The notes beneath the pieces were generated by a model. It saw nothing but the letters and a program-made list of their open reading frames with translations, was not told the DNA's origin and ran no database searches. From Gammaproteobacteria bacterium (GTDB lineage: Bacteria > Pseudomonadota > Gammaproteobacteria > Natronospirales > REEB76), in contig DASVOS010000018.1 of assembly GCA_036383255.1 (NCBI GenBank), positions 219,432 through 283,431 of the forward strand: a stretch of 64,000 nt of DNA, given 5' to 3'. The position numbers were made by a program, and so were the translations under genes. Below are positions 1-8,324 of this stretch, piece by piece. Position 1 is the first letter of the stretch, and every line of letters starts with the position of its first letter.

Positions 1-644
1 AGTCCTACATCCGCCCGGTGGCGTTCCGCGGCGCCGGCGGCCCCTTGAGCCTCTCCGCCGATGCGCCCACCGAGATCGCCATCGGCGCCTGGGAGATGGG
101 CGCCTACCTCGGCGCCGGCGTACTGGAGCAGGGCATCGACGCCGGCGTCTCCAGCTGGCAGCGTTTCGCCCCCAACACCATCCCGGCCGGCGCCAAGGCC
201 GGCGGCAACTACCTCTCGGGCCAGCTCATCGCGCGCGAGGCGCGCCGGCTCGGCTACGGCGAGGGCATCGCGCTCGCCTCCACGGGCCTCCTCTCCGAAG
301 GTGCCGGCGAGAACCTGTTCCTAGTGTTCGACGGCGTGCTGCACACCACCCCGGCGAGCGCCGCCATCCTGCACGGCATCACCCGCCACACCGTCATGAC
401 CCTGGCCAGGGAAGCGGGCATCGAGGTGGTGGAGCGGGACATGCCGCGCGAGTACCTCTATTTCGCCGATGAGATCTTCATGTGCGGCACCGCCGCCGAG
501 ATCACGCCGCTGCGCTCGGTGGATGCCAAGCCTGTGGGTGCGGGCAAGCCCGGCCCCCTCACCCGCCGCATCCAGGAGCTGTTCTTCGGCCTGTTCAAGG
601 GCACCACGCCCGACAAGCATGGCTGGCTCGAGCCGGTGGGCTGA
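1..644 (+). CDS. ilvE: Branched-chain amino acid aminotransferase, C-terminal part (5' end outside window)
   Basis: This is the last ~214 residues of a class IV PLP-dependent aminotransferase. It catalyses the final transamination of leucine, isoleucine and valine synthesis. The reading frame is open from base 3 and begins with SYIRP, a strand conserved in IlvE, so the true start lies upstream. Family hallmarks are SSWQR, then AKAGGNYL and the LSEGAGENLFLV motif (usual form SEGxGENxF). The segment FADEIFMCGTAAEITPL, typical of the cofactor phosphate-binding end, follows. The catalytic lysine is probably AK in AKAGGNY or lies just upstream; I did not fix its number because the start is missing. 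A GTG inside the fragment at 18 is not a start. Confidence 0.93.
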   Translation, partial: SYIRPVAFRGAGGPLSLSADAPTEIAIGAWEMGAYLGAGVLEQGIDAGVSSWQRFAPNTIPAGAKAGGNYLSGQLIAREARRLGYGEGIALASTGLLSEGAGENLFLVFDGVLHTTPASAAILHGITRHTVMTLAREAGIEVVERDMPREYLYFADEIFMCGTAAEITPLRSVDAKPVGAGKPGPLTRRIQELFFGLFKGTTPDKHGWLEPVG

Positions 645-660
645 GAGTCCCGCGCCGCGC

Positions 661-690
661 GGGCGTTCCCTGAAAATAGGGAGAACGCCC
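661..690 (+). terminator. Hairpin downstream of ilvE
   Basis: An inverted repeat pairs GGGCGTT with AACGCCC and, inside it, CCCT with AGGG, around a GAAAAT loop. It lies 17 bases after the ilvE stop. There is no U-tract, so it may be a weak or Rho-assisted terminator or an mRNA 3' stabiliser. Confidence 0.4.
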
Positions 691-794
691 CATCCCCCAG
701 GGTTCGGGGTCGCCTATGCTTTCCAGGCCGGAATACTCCGGCCCGATCCCGGGTCTTTCATCTAAGCGGCGACGCACATGCAACGAGGCACGCC

Positions 795-1748
795 ATGATC
801 CATGACAGCATCCTAGGCACCGTCGGCCGCACCCCGGTGGTGCGCCTCAACCGCATCCCGCCCAAGCACGTGGATATCTACGTGAAGCTGGAGATGTTCA
901 ACCCGGCCTCGTCCGTGAAGGACCGCCTGGCACTCGGCATCATCCTGGACGCGGAGCAGCGCGGCACCCTGAAGCCTGGCCAGACCGTGATCGAGGCCAC
1001 CTCCGGCAACACCGGCATCGCGCTCGCCATGGTGTGCGCGGCCAAGGGCTACCCGTTCGTGGCGGTGATGGCGGACAGCTTCTCCATCGAACGGCGCAAG
1101 CTCATGCGCGCGTTCGGCGCCAAGGTCATCCTCACCCCCGCCGCCGAGCGCGGCAGCGGCATGGTGAAGAAAGCCGAGGAATTGGCGAAGAAGCACGGCT
1201 GGTTCCTGACGCGCCAGTTCGACAACGAGGCGAACCCCGCCTACCACCGCAGCACCACGGGCCCCGAGATCCTGCAGGACTTCGCCGGCCGCCGGCTCGA
1301 CTACTTCGTGACCGGCTGGGGCACCGGCGGCACCCTCACCGGCGTGGGCGAGGTGCTGAAGCTCGCGCGCCCCGGCATCAAGGTGGTCGCGGGTGAGCCC
1401 GCGGTGGCCTCGCTCCTGGCCGGCAAGCCCTGGGCCTCCCACAAGATCCAGGGCTGGACCCCGGACTTCGTGCCGGCGGTGCTGAACAGCAAGGTGGTGG
1501 ACGAGATCGTCCCCATCGACGACGCCACCGCCCGCGACACCGCGCAGCGGCTGATGAAGGAGGAAGGCATGCTGGTCGGCATCTCCGCGGGCGCCACCCT
1601 GGCGGCAGCCCTCAAGACAGCGGAGTCCGCGCCCAAGGGCTCGGTCATGCTCGCCATGCTGCCGGATACGGCAGAACGTTATCTCTCCACGATCCTGTTC
1701 GAGGGGATCAACGAGGGTTCCGACGACGAATGGCTGGCTAAACAGTAA
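795..1748 (+). CDS. cysM: Cysteine synthase B (O-acetylserine sulfhydrylase family)
   Basis: This 317-residue cytosolic PLP enzyme replaces the acetyl group of O-acetylserine with sulfide or thiosulfate to make cysteine. The Schiff-base lysine is K42 in NPASSVKDR. The substrate loop ATSGNTG is at 68-74, the phosphate-binding GTGGTLTG loop is near 175-183, and a SAGAT motif lies near the C-terminus. Length and the short N-terminus (IHDSILGTVGRTPVVRL) fit CysM better than the longer CysK, but the split between the two is an inference. GAGG precedes the ATG. The stop codon directly abuts the stop of the convergent methyltransferase gene, with no gap. Confidence 0.9.
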   Translation: MIHDSILGTVGRTPVVRLNRIPPKHVDIYVKLEMFNPASSVKDRLALGIILDAEQRGTLKPGQTVIEATSGNTGIALAMVCAAKGYPFVAVMADSFSIERRKLMRAFGAKVILTPAAERGSGMVKKAEELAKKHGWFLTRQFDNEANPAYHRSTTGPEILQDFAGRRLDYFVTGWGTGGTLTGVGEVLKLARPGIKVVAGEPAVASLLAGKPWASHKIQGWTPDFVPAVLNSKVVDEIVPIDDATARDTAQRLMKEEGMLVGISAGATLAAALKTAESAPKGSVMLAMLPDTAERYLSTILFEGINEGSDDEWLAKQ

Positions 1749-2411
1749 TTAGCGCTTGCGCGCTAGTGTCAGGCCGTCTCCGATCGGAACCATGGAGAGT
1801 TCGACGCGCTCGTCCCGGTGCAGCGCGTCGTTGAAGCGGCGGATCGCGGTAGTGTCCTCGGTCATGTCCTCCGGCTCCAGCACCCGGCCGTTCCAGAGCA
1901 CATTGTCCACCGCCACCAGGCCCCCGGGCCTCAGCAGCTGCAGGATACGCTCGTAGTAGTCGGCGTAGCCGGTCTTGTCCGCGTCGATGAAGGCGAAGTC
2001 ATAGCTGCCCGCTTCGCCGGCAGCGATGCGCGCGTCCAGGGTCTGGGCCGCCGGGGCCAGTTTGAGCTCGATCTTGCCGGCCACCTTGGCTTCCTTCCAG
2101 TACCGCTGAGCCACCGCGGTATATTCCTCGCTCACGTCGCAGGCCAGCACCCGGCCGTCCTCAGGCAGCGCCAGCGCCACCGCCAGGCTGCTGTAGCCCG
2201 TGAACACACCCACCTCCAGGTAGCGGCGCGCGCCCATGAGCCGGGCCAGCATCTGCATGAATTGCCCCTGCTCCGGCGAGATCTGCATGTTCGCGTTGGA
2301 CATGCGGGCGGTCTCGTCCCGCAGGCGCTTCAGCACCGGCGCTTCCCGCAGCGACACACCGAGCAGGTAGTCGTAGAGGCGGTCGGTCATGGAGATGGTA
2401 CGATTGGACAT
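1749..2411 (-). CDS. Class I SAM-dependent O-methyltransferase (CCoAOMT-like family)
   Basis: A 220-residue methyltransferase of the caffeoyl-CoA/catechol O-methyltransferase family. SAM-binding motif I is YLEVGVFTGYSSLAVALAL. An acidic residue follows in ACDVSEEY, then FAFIDADKTGYADYYE, the metal- and SAM-site segment, and LLRPGGLVAVDNVLW. The open frame runs far upstream to 2963, but homology begins only at MSNRTISM, so the ATG at 2411 is chosen. Only 24 bases separate it from the divergent TraB/GumN start, so the two genes share a promoter region. The bacterial substrate is not predictable from sequence. Confidence 0.85.
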   Translation of the reverse strand: MSNRTISMTDRLYDYLLGVSLREAPVLKRLRDETARMSNANMQISPEQGQFMQMLARLMGARRYLEVGVFTGYSSLAVALALPEDGRVLACDVSEEYTAVAQRYWKEAKVAGKIELKLAPAAQTLDARIAAGEAGSYDFAFIDADKTGYADYYERILQLLRPGGLVAVDNVLWNGRVLEPEDMTEDTTAIRRFNDALHRDERVELSMVPIGDGLTLARKR

Positions 2412-2435
2412 ATCCGCTACTTCCGCTGCATCCGA

Positions 2436-3344
2436 ATGAAGCCGCATTCTACTCCCCGCCCGGAGCACTCCCTGCCGCGCCTCATCACACTCCTGCTGTT
2501 GCTGTTGCTGCTCTGCGCCGCGGGCGCAGCGCATGCCGACGGCAAGCACAGCCTGTGGCGCGTCAGCAAGGGCAGCCAGGTGATGTATCTCGCGGGCTCG
2601 ATCCATGTGTTGAGGCCCCAGGACTACCCGCTGCCGGAACCGATGGAAACCCTGTTCCGTTCCTGCGCGGGCCTGGTGGAGGAAGTGGACCTCACCCACT
2701 ATGACGCCGAGGCGGCTCAGCTGCAGGTGATCCGCATCGGCGGCTACCCGCCGGGGAAGAGCCTCAAGACCGAGCTGCCGCCGGACATCTATCGCCGGGT
2801 ATCGGAGCTGGCCGCACGCCAGCACGTGGACATGGCGGACGTGGAGTCCATGCGGCCCTGGCTCGCCAGCATCACCCTGCTGGAGCGCCAGCTCACCCAG
2901 GAAGGTTTCGATCCCACCAGCGGCGTGGACATCCACTTCGCCGACGCAGCGGAAGCGCACCACAAACCGGTGATCGGCCTGGAGAAGCCGGAGTACCAGC
3001 TCGACCTGTTGGCGAAGCTGCCGGAGAAGGCGCAGCAGGACATGCTGCTGCAGACCCTCGACGACACGGCCGACCTCAAGTCCGACATGGGCGCGCTGAT
3101 GGCCGCCTGGCGCAGCGGCGACACGGCAGCCATGGAGAAGGAGCTCAAGGAGGAGTTCGCGCCCTATCCGGACGTCTACAAGACCGTGCTGGTGGAGCGC
3201 AACCGGGCCTGGGTTCCCAAGCTCGAATCACTGGCGATGAGCGGCAAGCAATACTTCGTGGTGGTGGGTGCGCTGCACCTGGTGGGACCCGATGGTCTCC
3301 TGGCGCGCTTCCAAAAAGACGGATTTAAGGTCGAGCAGCTCTGA
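2436..3344 (+). CDS. TraB/GumN family protein, exported
   Basis: A 302-residue protein with an N-terminal signal peptide (LPRLITLLLLLLLLCAAGAAHA) followed by the TraB/GumN fold. Family signs are LWRVSKGSQVMYLAGSIHVL near the start of the mature protein (GSxH motif), EEVDLTHYD, SGVDIHFADAAEAHHKPVIGLE, and the C-terminal YFVVVGALHLVGPDGLL (GAxHLxGxxG). The paired GxxH motifs suggest a metallohydrolase-like or Tiki-like protease fold. No precise activity is established for bacterial members. Export suggests a periplasmic location. The start at 2436 is taken because the signal peptide begins there; the frame open upstream to 1818 is antisense to the methyltransferase. Confidence 0.82.
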   Translation: MKPHSTPRPEHSLPRLITLLLLLLLLCAAGAAHADGKHSLWRVSKGSQVMYLAGSIHVLRPQDYPLPEPMETLFRSCAGLVEEVDLTHYDAEAAQLQVIRIGGYPPGKSLKTELPPDIYRRVSELAARQHVDMADVESMRPWLASITLLERQLTQEGFDPTSGVDIHFADAAEAHHKPVIGLEKPEYQLDLLAKLPEKAQQDMLLQTLDDTADLKSDMGALMAAWRSGDTAAMEKELKEEFAPYPDVYKTVLVERNRAWVPKLESLAMSGKQYFVVVGALHLVGPDGLLARFQKDGFKVEQL

Positions 3345-3362
3345 AAGACAGCTGGGCTGAGC

Positions 3363-3527
3363 TCAGATTTCGATCATCTCAAAGTCTTCCTTCCCGGCCC
3401 CGCAATCGGGACAACGCCAGGCAAGCGGGACATCTTCCCATTTCGTGCCGGGAGCCACGCCGCTCTCGGGATGGCCCTTGGCCTCCTCGTAGACGAATCC
3501 GCAGATGACGCACATGTAGGCTTTCAT
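3363..3527 (-). CDS. Rubredoxin
   Basis: A 54-residue one-iron electron carrier. The two iron-binding pairs are visible as MCVICGFVY (C6, C9) and WRCPDCGAGK (C39, C42), with the conserved aromatic core GTKWEDVP between them. Length matches typical bacterial rubredoxins. It stands divergent from thiD and 18 bases from the convergent TraB/GumN stop. Its redox partner is not encoded nearby. Confidence 0.95.
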   Translation of the reverse strand: MKAYMCVICGFVYEEAKGHPESGVAPGTKWEDVPLAWRCPDCGAGKEDFEMIEI

Positions 3528-3651
3528 TGTAGGTTCCGCCCGCCGGGCCGGCGGTCTGTGCTGGTAAGCTCGAGAGAGCGGCGGTCAAGGCGGACCGCCA
3601 AGGTGCGCATTTTCGCACGGCTGCGCCGGAAGCGAAACCGGCCCCCCAGGG

Positions 3652-3657
3652 TAAAAT
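3652..3657 (+). promoter_or_regulatory. Possible -10 box for a leaderless thiD transcript
   Basis: TAAAAT lies exactly six bases before the thiD ATG and no Shine-Dalgarno sequence separates them, so transcription would start at or next to the start codon. purE shows the same GGGTAAAAT plus six-base arrangement. The -35 region here is poor. Confidence 0.4.
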
Positions 3658-3663
3658 TTAAGC

Positions 3664-4452
3664 ATGCGTAAAACCGACGTGCCCCCGGTGGTCCTGCTCA
3701 TCGCCGGCAACGATCCTTCCGGAGGCGCCGGCCTCGCCGCCGACATCCAGGCAGTGAGCGCAGCGGGCGCGCATCCGGCACCGGTGGTGGCGGCGCTCAC
3801 GGTGCAGGACAGCCGCGACGTCTCGCGCGTGCAGGCGGTGGACGCGGCGCTGGTGGCGGAACAGGCGCGGGTGGTGCTGGCGGACATGCCGGTGGCGGCG
3901 GTGAAGCTCGGCTTGCTCGCCGACGCCGCGGTGGGCCGCACCGTGGCGGCGCTGCTCGCGCAGCATCCCAAGATACCGCTGGTAGTGGACCCGGTGCTGG
4001 CTGCTTCCGGCGGCGGACAGCTCGCGGAGGACGCGCTTACCGACGTCTACCTGCGGCAGCTCTTCCCCCTCGCCCACCTCATCACGCCCAACGCATCCGA
4101 GAGCCGCCGCTTCGCGCCGGATGCGGCGGACGTGCCGGCCCGGGCGCGGACGCTGCTGGCCACCGGCGCGCAGCACGCGCTCATCAAGGGCGCCGACGAG
4201 GACAGTGCCGAGGTGCACAACCACCTGTTCGGTCCCGCCGGCCTGCACGAGGAGCTAGTGTGGCCGCGCCTCCCCGGCCGCTACCACGGTTCCGGCTGCA
4301 CCCTCGCCTCCGCCATCGCGGCGCGCCTCGCGCTCGGTGTGGACATGGCCGAAGCGGTGCGCGACGGCCAGCGTTACACCTGGGAAGCCCTCAAGCGGGG
4401 CTGGCAGCCGGGGCGCGGCCAGCACATCCCGCGCCGGATTGCGCCGGCATGA
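3664..4452 (+). CDS. thiD: Hydroxymethylpyrimidine/phosphomethylpyrimidine kinase
   Basis: A 262-residue ribokinase-fold enzyme that phosphorylates HMP and HMP-P in thiamine synthesis. The N-terminal substrate loop is AGNDPSGGAGLAADI. VVDPVLAASGG, the HMP-binding ITPNASES segment and the anion-hole motif GSGCTLASAIAA near residue 205 complete the family pattern. The stop overlaps the thiE start in an ATGA, so thiD and thiE are translationally coupled. There is no TPP riboswitch in front of thiD, unlike thiC at 36.9-38.7 kb. Confidence 0.93.
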   Translation: MRKTDVPPVVLLIAGNDPSGGAGLAADIQAVSAAGAHPAPVVAALTVQDSRDVSRVQAVDAALVAEQARVVLADMPVAAVKLGLLADAAVGRTVAALLAQHPKIPLVVDPVLAASGGGQLAEDALTDVYLRQLFPLAHLITPNASESRRFAPDAADVPARARTLLATGAQHALIKGADEDSAEVHNHLFGPAGLHEELVWPRLPGRYHGSGCTLASAIAARLALGVDMAEAVRDGQRYTWEALKRGWQPGRGQHIPRRIAPA

Positions 4453-5060
4453 GTCTCAGGGGCCTCTACGCCATCACCGACGGCGCGCCGCTGCCTGAGC
4501 TGCGCACGGCCGTGGAAGCAGCCTTGCGTGGCGGGGCGCGGCTGGTGCAGTACCGCGAGAAATCCGCCGATGCGGCGCGCCACGAGCGCGAAGCTCGCGC
4601 GCTCGTGGAGCTCTGCCGCGGCCATGGTGTGCCGCTCATCATCAACGACGACGCGGAGCTCGCCGCCGCCATCGGCGCCGACGGCGTGCACCTGGGCAAG
4701 GATGACGGCGAAGTGAGTGCGGCGCGGGTGCGCTTAGGCCCCCGGGCCCTCATCGGCGTCTCCTGCTACGACTCGCTGGAGCGGGCGCTCATGGCGGCGC
4801 GGGACGGTGCCGACTACGTGGCCTTCGGCAGCTTCTTCGCCTCCGGCAGCAAGCCTGCGGCGGTGCGCGCACCTCTCCCGCTGCTGCAAGAGGCCCGCGG
4901 CCAGCTCGGCATCCCGCTCTGCGCCATCGGCGGCATCACGCCGGAGAACGGCGCGGCGCTGGTGGCGGCAGGGGCGGACATGCTGGCGGTGATACAGGGC
5001 TTGTTCGGCGCGGCCGATGTCGCTACGGCCGCCAAAAACTATTCAAAACTCTTCACATAG
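4449..5060 (+). CDS. thiE: Thiamine-phosphate synthase
   Basis: A 203-residue TIM-barrel enzyme that joins HMP-PP and the thiazole phosphate to give thiamine phosphate. Family motifs in order are VQYREKSAD (pyrophosphate site), LIINDDAELAAAIGADGVHLGKDD (Mg and HMP-PP binding), IGVSCYDSLERA, DYVAFGSFFASGSKP, and AIGGITPENG. The ATG overlaps the thiD stop by four bases. The open frame extends upstream to 4260 only as a shadow of thiD. A hairpin-rich repeat element follows immediately. Confidence 0.94.
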   Translation: MSLRGLYAITDGAPLPELRTAVEAALRGGARLVQYREKSADAARHEREARALVELCRGHGVPLIINDDAELAAAIGADGVHLGKDDGEVSAARVRLGPRALIGVSCYDSLERALMAARDGADYVAFGSFFASGSKPAAVRAPLPLLQEARGQLGIPLCAIGGITPENGAALVAAGADMLAVIQGLFGAADVATAAKNYSKLFT

Positions 5061-5070
5061 TCGCAAGAAT

Positions 5071-5305
5071 ACCCAATAGCGTCGCGAGCGAGTCCGCGGC
5101 ATGCCGCGGACGCCTGTGCAGGAAAGCACAGGCTAGGCCTGCCCGCTGCACATGAATGTGCAGCGGGGAAGGTGACGCAGTCACCCAGTTGCTGCTTCCA
5201 GTTCTGCGAGTCCTCGCGCCGCCGCTCCCGCACATCCCTGTGCTCCGCGGCACGTACGCATCCCTGCTACAGACAACGCCCTGCCGAGCGCAGCAGCTAT
5301 TGGGT
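5071..5305. repeat. Hairpin-array element, family A long copy (A1)
   Basis: The gap between convergent thiE and the phosphatase gene is filled by consecutive inverted repeats. They are a 20-bp perfect palindrome at 5092-5111 (GTCCGCGG core around CATG), an 8-bp stem at 5112-5133, a 12-bp stem at 5142-5167, GGTGAC/GTCACC at 5171-5185, GCGAG/CTCGC at 5206-5217, and nested GCCGC(GCACA tccc TGTGC)GCGGC at 5221-5251. The core 5080-5296 shares exact blocks with copy A2: 12 bp at 5080, 10 bp at 5204 and 24 bp at 5273-5296. It is bounded by ACCCAATAG (5071-5079) and CTATTGGGT (5297-5305). The second of these is the 3' end and stop codon of the phosphatase gene. Confidence 0.8.
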
Positions 5306-6103
5306 TACGTAGACGGCCACCGCAGTGTAATTGTCCTGGCTGGGATGCATCGCCTCGGCTACCTGCGCGCTGAGGTGCGTGAGCAGCGCCTGCGGATCGG
5401 CGCTGCGGGCCACCGTGGCCTCCATCTGCCATCCCGCGAAATGCTCCCACAGGCCATCGCTGCATAGGAGCAGCACGTCCCCCACCCGGGGGGGCACGCC
5501 GGCGGCGCGCGTGCCGATCAGCAGCGCATTGTCGCCACCCAGGCAGCTGATGAGGCGCGAGCGCTCCGGGTGGCTGGTCACGTCGGCTTCGGCGATCTCC
5601 CCGGCGGAGACCAGGAGCTGCACCACGCTGTGGTCGCGGGTGTGCCAGAGGAGCTTGCCGTCGCGGAAGTGATAGAGCCGCGAGTCCCCGCAGTGGGCCC
5701 AGGCCATGCCGTCGTCGACGATGCCGAGCAGCACCAAGGTGCTGCGCATGGTGGCATGCTCCGGCTCCGCCTTCTGCCGGGCCTTGAGCTGGGCGTGAGC
5801 GTCGCTAACCGCCTGCTTCAGCTTGTCTTCCAGGCGCGGCGCGGCACTGTGCTCCAGGGACGCGAGCCCCGCCTCCACCGCCACCTCCGCCGCGCGCGCG
5901 CCACCGCGGTGGCCACCGAGGCCGTCCGCCAATGCGTAGTAGCCTATGCCGCTGCCGGCGATACCGAGCCGGTCCTCGTTGTAGCTGCGCATGCCACGGG
6001 CGCTGAAAGCCGCGCTCAGGAGCTTGAGGCCGTTGCCCAGGATGACGTCGGGCAGGGGCGTCGCACTGCCCTCGGCGAGGGCTTGCGGCGCGGCCACGTT
6101 CAC
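5297..6103 (-). CDS. PP2C-family Ser/Thr protein phosphatase (Stp1/PrpC type)
   Basis: A 268-residue metal-dependent phosphatase that probably reverses the neighbouring kinase. PP2C motifs run in order: RGMRSYNEDRLG (40-47, first metal Asp), YALADGLGGHRGG (56-68, the DGxGG loop), WAHCGDSRLYHFRDGKL, RDHSVVQLLVSAGEI, LLCSDGLWEH, and the C-terminal DNYTAVAVYV with the last metal Asp. No signal peptide or membrane segment is present, so it is cytosolic. Its start overlaps the kinase stop by four bases, and the pair forms one operon. The last codons take part in the terminal inverted repeat of element A1. Confidence 0.93.
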   Translation of the reverse strand: MNVAAPQALAEGSATPLPDVILGNGLKLLSAAFSARGMRSYNEDRLGIAGSGIGYYALADGLGGHRGGARAAEVAVEAGLASLEHSAAPRLEDKLKQAVSDAHAQLKARQKAEPEHATMRSTLVLLGIVDDGMAWAHCGDSRLYHFRDGKLLWHTRDHSVVQLLVSAGEIAEADVTSHPERSRLISCLGGDNALLIGTRAAGVPPRVGDVLLLCSDGLWEHFAGWQMEATVARSADPQALLTHLSAQVAEAMHPSQDNYTAVAVYVTQ

Positions 6104-8184
6104 GGCTTGAAATCCACACGCATGCGGATGCGCTTGCGCTGGCGCACGCCGTCCTTGGTATAGGGCGAGAACACCCAGCCGTGCACCGCGTGCATGGCCG
6201 CATCGTCGAAGACATCCTTGGGGGAGGCATCCACCACCTCGATGCTGGAGGTGCTGCCGTCGACATTGACGTTGAACTCGAGCTCCACCCAGCCGGCGAC
6301 CTTGTCCTTCACGCTGGAGGGATACCTGGGGACAGGATTGCTTAGGAGCTTGGGCATCACCTCATCGGCGGCCGGTGCGGGCGCGGTCCTACCCAGGCCG
6401 GTGGCCGCCACGGCGGAACTGCTCTTGGACTGCGTCTTGGCGACGCGCTTGGGCAGCGCTTCCTTCTTCACGGGCTTCTTGGGCACCGCTGCGGGCGCTG
6501 GCCGGGCCGCCTTCAGGGCCTCTGCCAGGGCGCTGCGGGCTTGCGCTATATAAGGATCGTCCGGCGCCTGGGTCTCCAAGTCATGCAGTGCCCCGCTGGC
6601 ATTGGGCTGGGCCGGCGCAGAGAGCTGCTTCTTCGCCAGGAGGTCCTTGAAACGGGCTTCGAGCTCGGCGGTGGCGGCCGCCTTCCGCAGCTTCGCCAGC
6701 GCGGCCTCGGCCTCGACGCGATGGATGCAATCGCCGCAGGCCTGCAGATAATCCTGATAGGCATCGATCCTATCGGCCGCCACAGCGGCCTGGAAACGCG
6801 CCTCCTCCCCGCCGCCGCCGGTGCGGCGCGCGTATACCAGGATCGACACGGCGAGCACCAGCATCACCAGCGCCGTGAGCACGATCCGCACGCCGCGCGG
6901 CTCCTTGAGCTGGCGTGCCATACGCCCGGTAAGGGTATTGGGTTCCTGCGCCACGGAGTCCAGCGCCGTCTCCCAGCGCAGGCGCAAGCCCGCGAGCCAG
7001 GCCTTGAGGTACTGCTTCAGCGGCGTGCGCTGGACCAGCACCTCGGTGGCATTGGGGCGGCGGGTGCCCTCGATGAGCGGCCCCAGGCTGTCCTGCTTCT
7101 CGGTCGGGAACGAGACCACGGTGGCCTCGGAGGCGGAGACGCCATGCCGCGTGCCGCGGCTCTCCGCCGGCAGCGTCGGCACCGACATCACCCCGTGCTG
7201 CAGCTCCGGCACCTCCTGCAGGCTCTCCGGCACCTCGATCACGTGCGGCGGCACAGGTGAGCCGCGCATGCGCTCCCGGAATTCATGGGCGCTCTGCGGG
7301 CGATCGCGCACCCGGAACTGCAGGGCCCAATCCACGCATTCCAGGAGCTGGCGCGAGTACTGCTCGGCGCCGCGCACGTTGGCGACCGCGTAGGGATCCT
7401 CGGCGCCGTCGCTGATGGCGGCGCTGCGGCGCGCCGCGTCTGCCGGCGCATGCCCGAACATGCAGTAGTAGAGACTGGCGCCCACCGCGTACAGGTCGCT
7501 CCAGGCGCCCTGGCGGCCGTCGCTCGAATACTGCTCGATGGGCGCGTAACCCGGCGTCACCAGCGAGGTGAGGCTGCGGCTCTGGGCGCCGATGGCCTGG
7601 CGTACCGCCCCGAAATCGATGAGCATGGGTCCGCCGTAGGCCCGCACGTAGATGTTGCTGGGCTTGATGTCGCGGTGCACCAGCTGCAGGCGGTGCAGCG
7701 CCTCCAGGCCGTCCAGCACCGGCAGGAAGATCCCGAGCAGCCGGCCTTCGTCCAAGGTGGGCCCATAGCGCTTGAGGTACTGGCTGAGGGTCATGCCCGG
7801 CTCGAAGTCCATCACCATATAGGCGGTGCCGTTCGCCTCGAGCAGGCGCGACACGCGCACGATGTTCGGATGCTTGAAGCGCGCCAGCGCGCGCGCCTCC
7901 TCCTTGAAGCGCTCCAGCCCCCAGCTGTAGGAGTCGGCGTCGAACTCGGACTTGGGCACCACGCTGTTGTCGGCGTTGCGTACCGCGAACTCCTGCGGCA
8001 GGAATTCCTTGATGGCGACCAGCGAGTTGAGGTTGGTGTCCTGGGCGAGATAAGTCAGGCCGAAGCCGCCGTGTCCGAGCAGCCGACCGATGATGTATTC
8101 CTGGAGCCTGTGGCCAATCGCGAGGGCGCTGGCATGTGTCGGCACTTGATGGACCCCTGCGAGGAAATGCGCCTTCAACCGCAT
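6100..8184 (-). CDS. Transmembrane Ser/Thr protein kinase with C-terminal TonB domain
   Basis: A 694-residue kinase. The Hanks-type domain spans about 30-305: glycine loop LLGHGGFG (36-42), K59 in VAIKEFL, E96, catalytic HRDIKPSN (170-177), DFG (190-192), and PGYAPIEQY activation segment. A linker of about 125 residues follows. One membrane helix is at about 433-451 and an Ala/Lys-rich stretch comes after it. The last ~85 residues form a TonB C-terminal domain ([35 protein letters not shown]). The kinase would be cytosolic and the TonB domain periplasmic. A GTG at 8145 preceded by AGGGG with good spacing is an alternative start, making the protein 13 residues shorter. Fusion of a kinase to a TonB domain is unusual. 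Confidence 0.9.
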   Translation of the reverse strand: MRLKAHFLAGVHQVPTHASALAIGHRLQEYIIGRLLGHGGFGLTYLAQDTNLNSLVAIKEFLPQEFAVRNADNSVVPKSEFDADSYSWGLERFKEEARALARFKHPNIVRVSRLLEANGTAYMVMDFEPGMTLSQYLKRYGPTLDEGRLLGIFLPVLDGLEALHRLQLVHRDIKPSNIYVRAYGGPMLIDFGAVRQAIGAQSRSLTSLVTPGYAPIEQYSSDGRQGAWSDLYAVGASLYYCMFGHAPADAARRSAAISDGAEDPYAVANVRGAEQYSRQLLECVDWALQFRVRDRPQSAHEFRERMRGSPVPPHVIEVPESLQEVPELQHGVMSVPTLPAESRGTRHGVSASEATVVSFPTEKQDSLGPLIEGTRRPNATEVLVQRTPLKQYLKAWLAGLRLRWETALDSVAQEPNTLTGRMARQLKEPRGVRIVLTALVMLVLAVSILVYARRTGGGGEEARFQAAVAADRIDAYQDYLQACGDCIHRVEAEAALAKLRKAAATAELEARFKDLLAKKQLSAPAQPNASGALHDLETQAPDDPYIAQARSALAEALKAARPAPAAVPKKPVKKEALPKRVAKTQSKSSSAVAATGLGRTAPAPAADEVMPKLLSNPVPRYPSSVKDKVAGWVELEFNVNVDGSTSSIEVVDASPKDVFDDAAMHAVHGWVFSPYTKDGVRQRKRIRMRVDFKP

Positions 8185-8230
8185 TCTGCCCGTCCCGGGA
8201 TGGGTTTGCGAGTTGCGTCGGCCCGATGTG

Positions 8231-8236
8231 TATTAT
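8231..8236 (+). promoter_or_regulatory. Possible -10 box for hemL
   Basis: TATTAT lies in the divergent gap between the kinase and hemL. TTGCGA 19 bases upstream (8206-8211) could serve as a -35. The spacing is long, so this is tentative. Confidence 0.3.
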
Positions 8237-8324
8237 GTCATTAAACGCGGTACCGCTCGACGGACCCGCACACAGGCCTCCTGTAACATACGCAGCCACG
8301 GTCTTGTTCTTCGAGGTCCCCTTC

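Noticed and set aside
5071-5305. Element A1 as an ordinary transposon with target-site duplication
   Set aside because: Its flanks are inverted, not direct, copies and no coding sequence for a transposase is present, so a classical insertion sequence does not fit.
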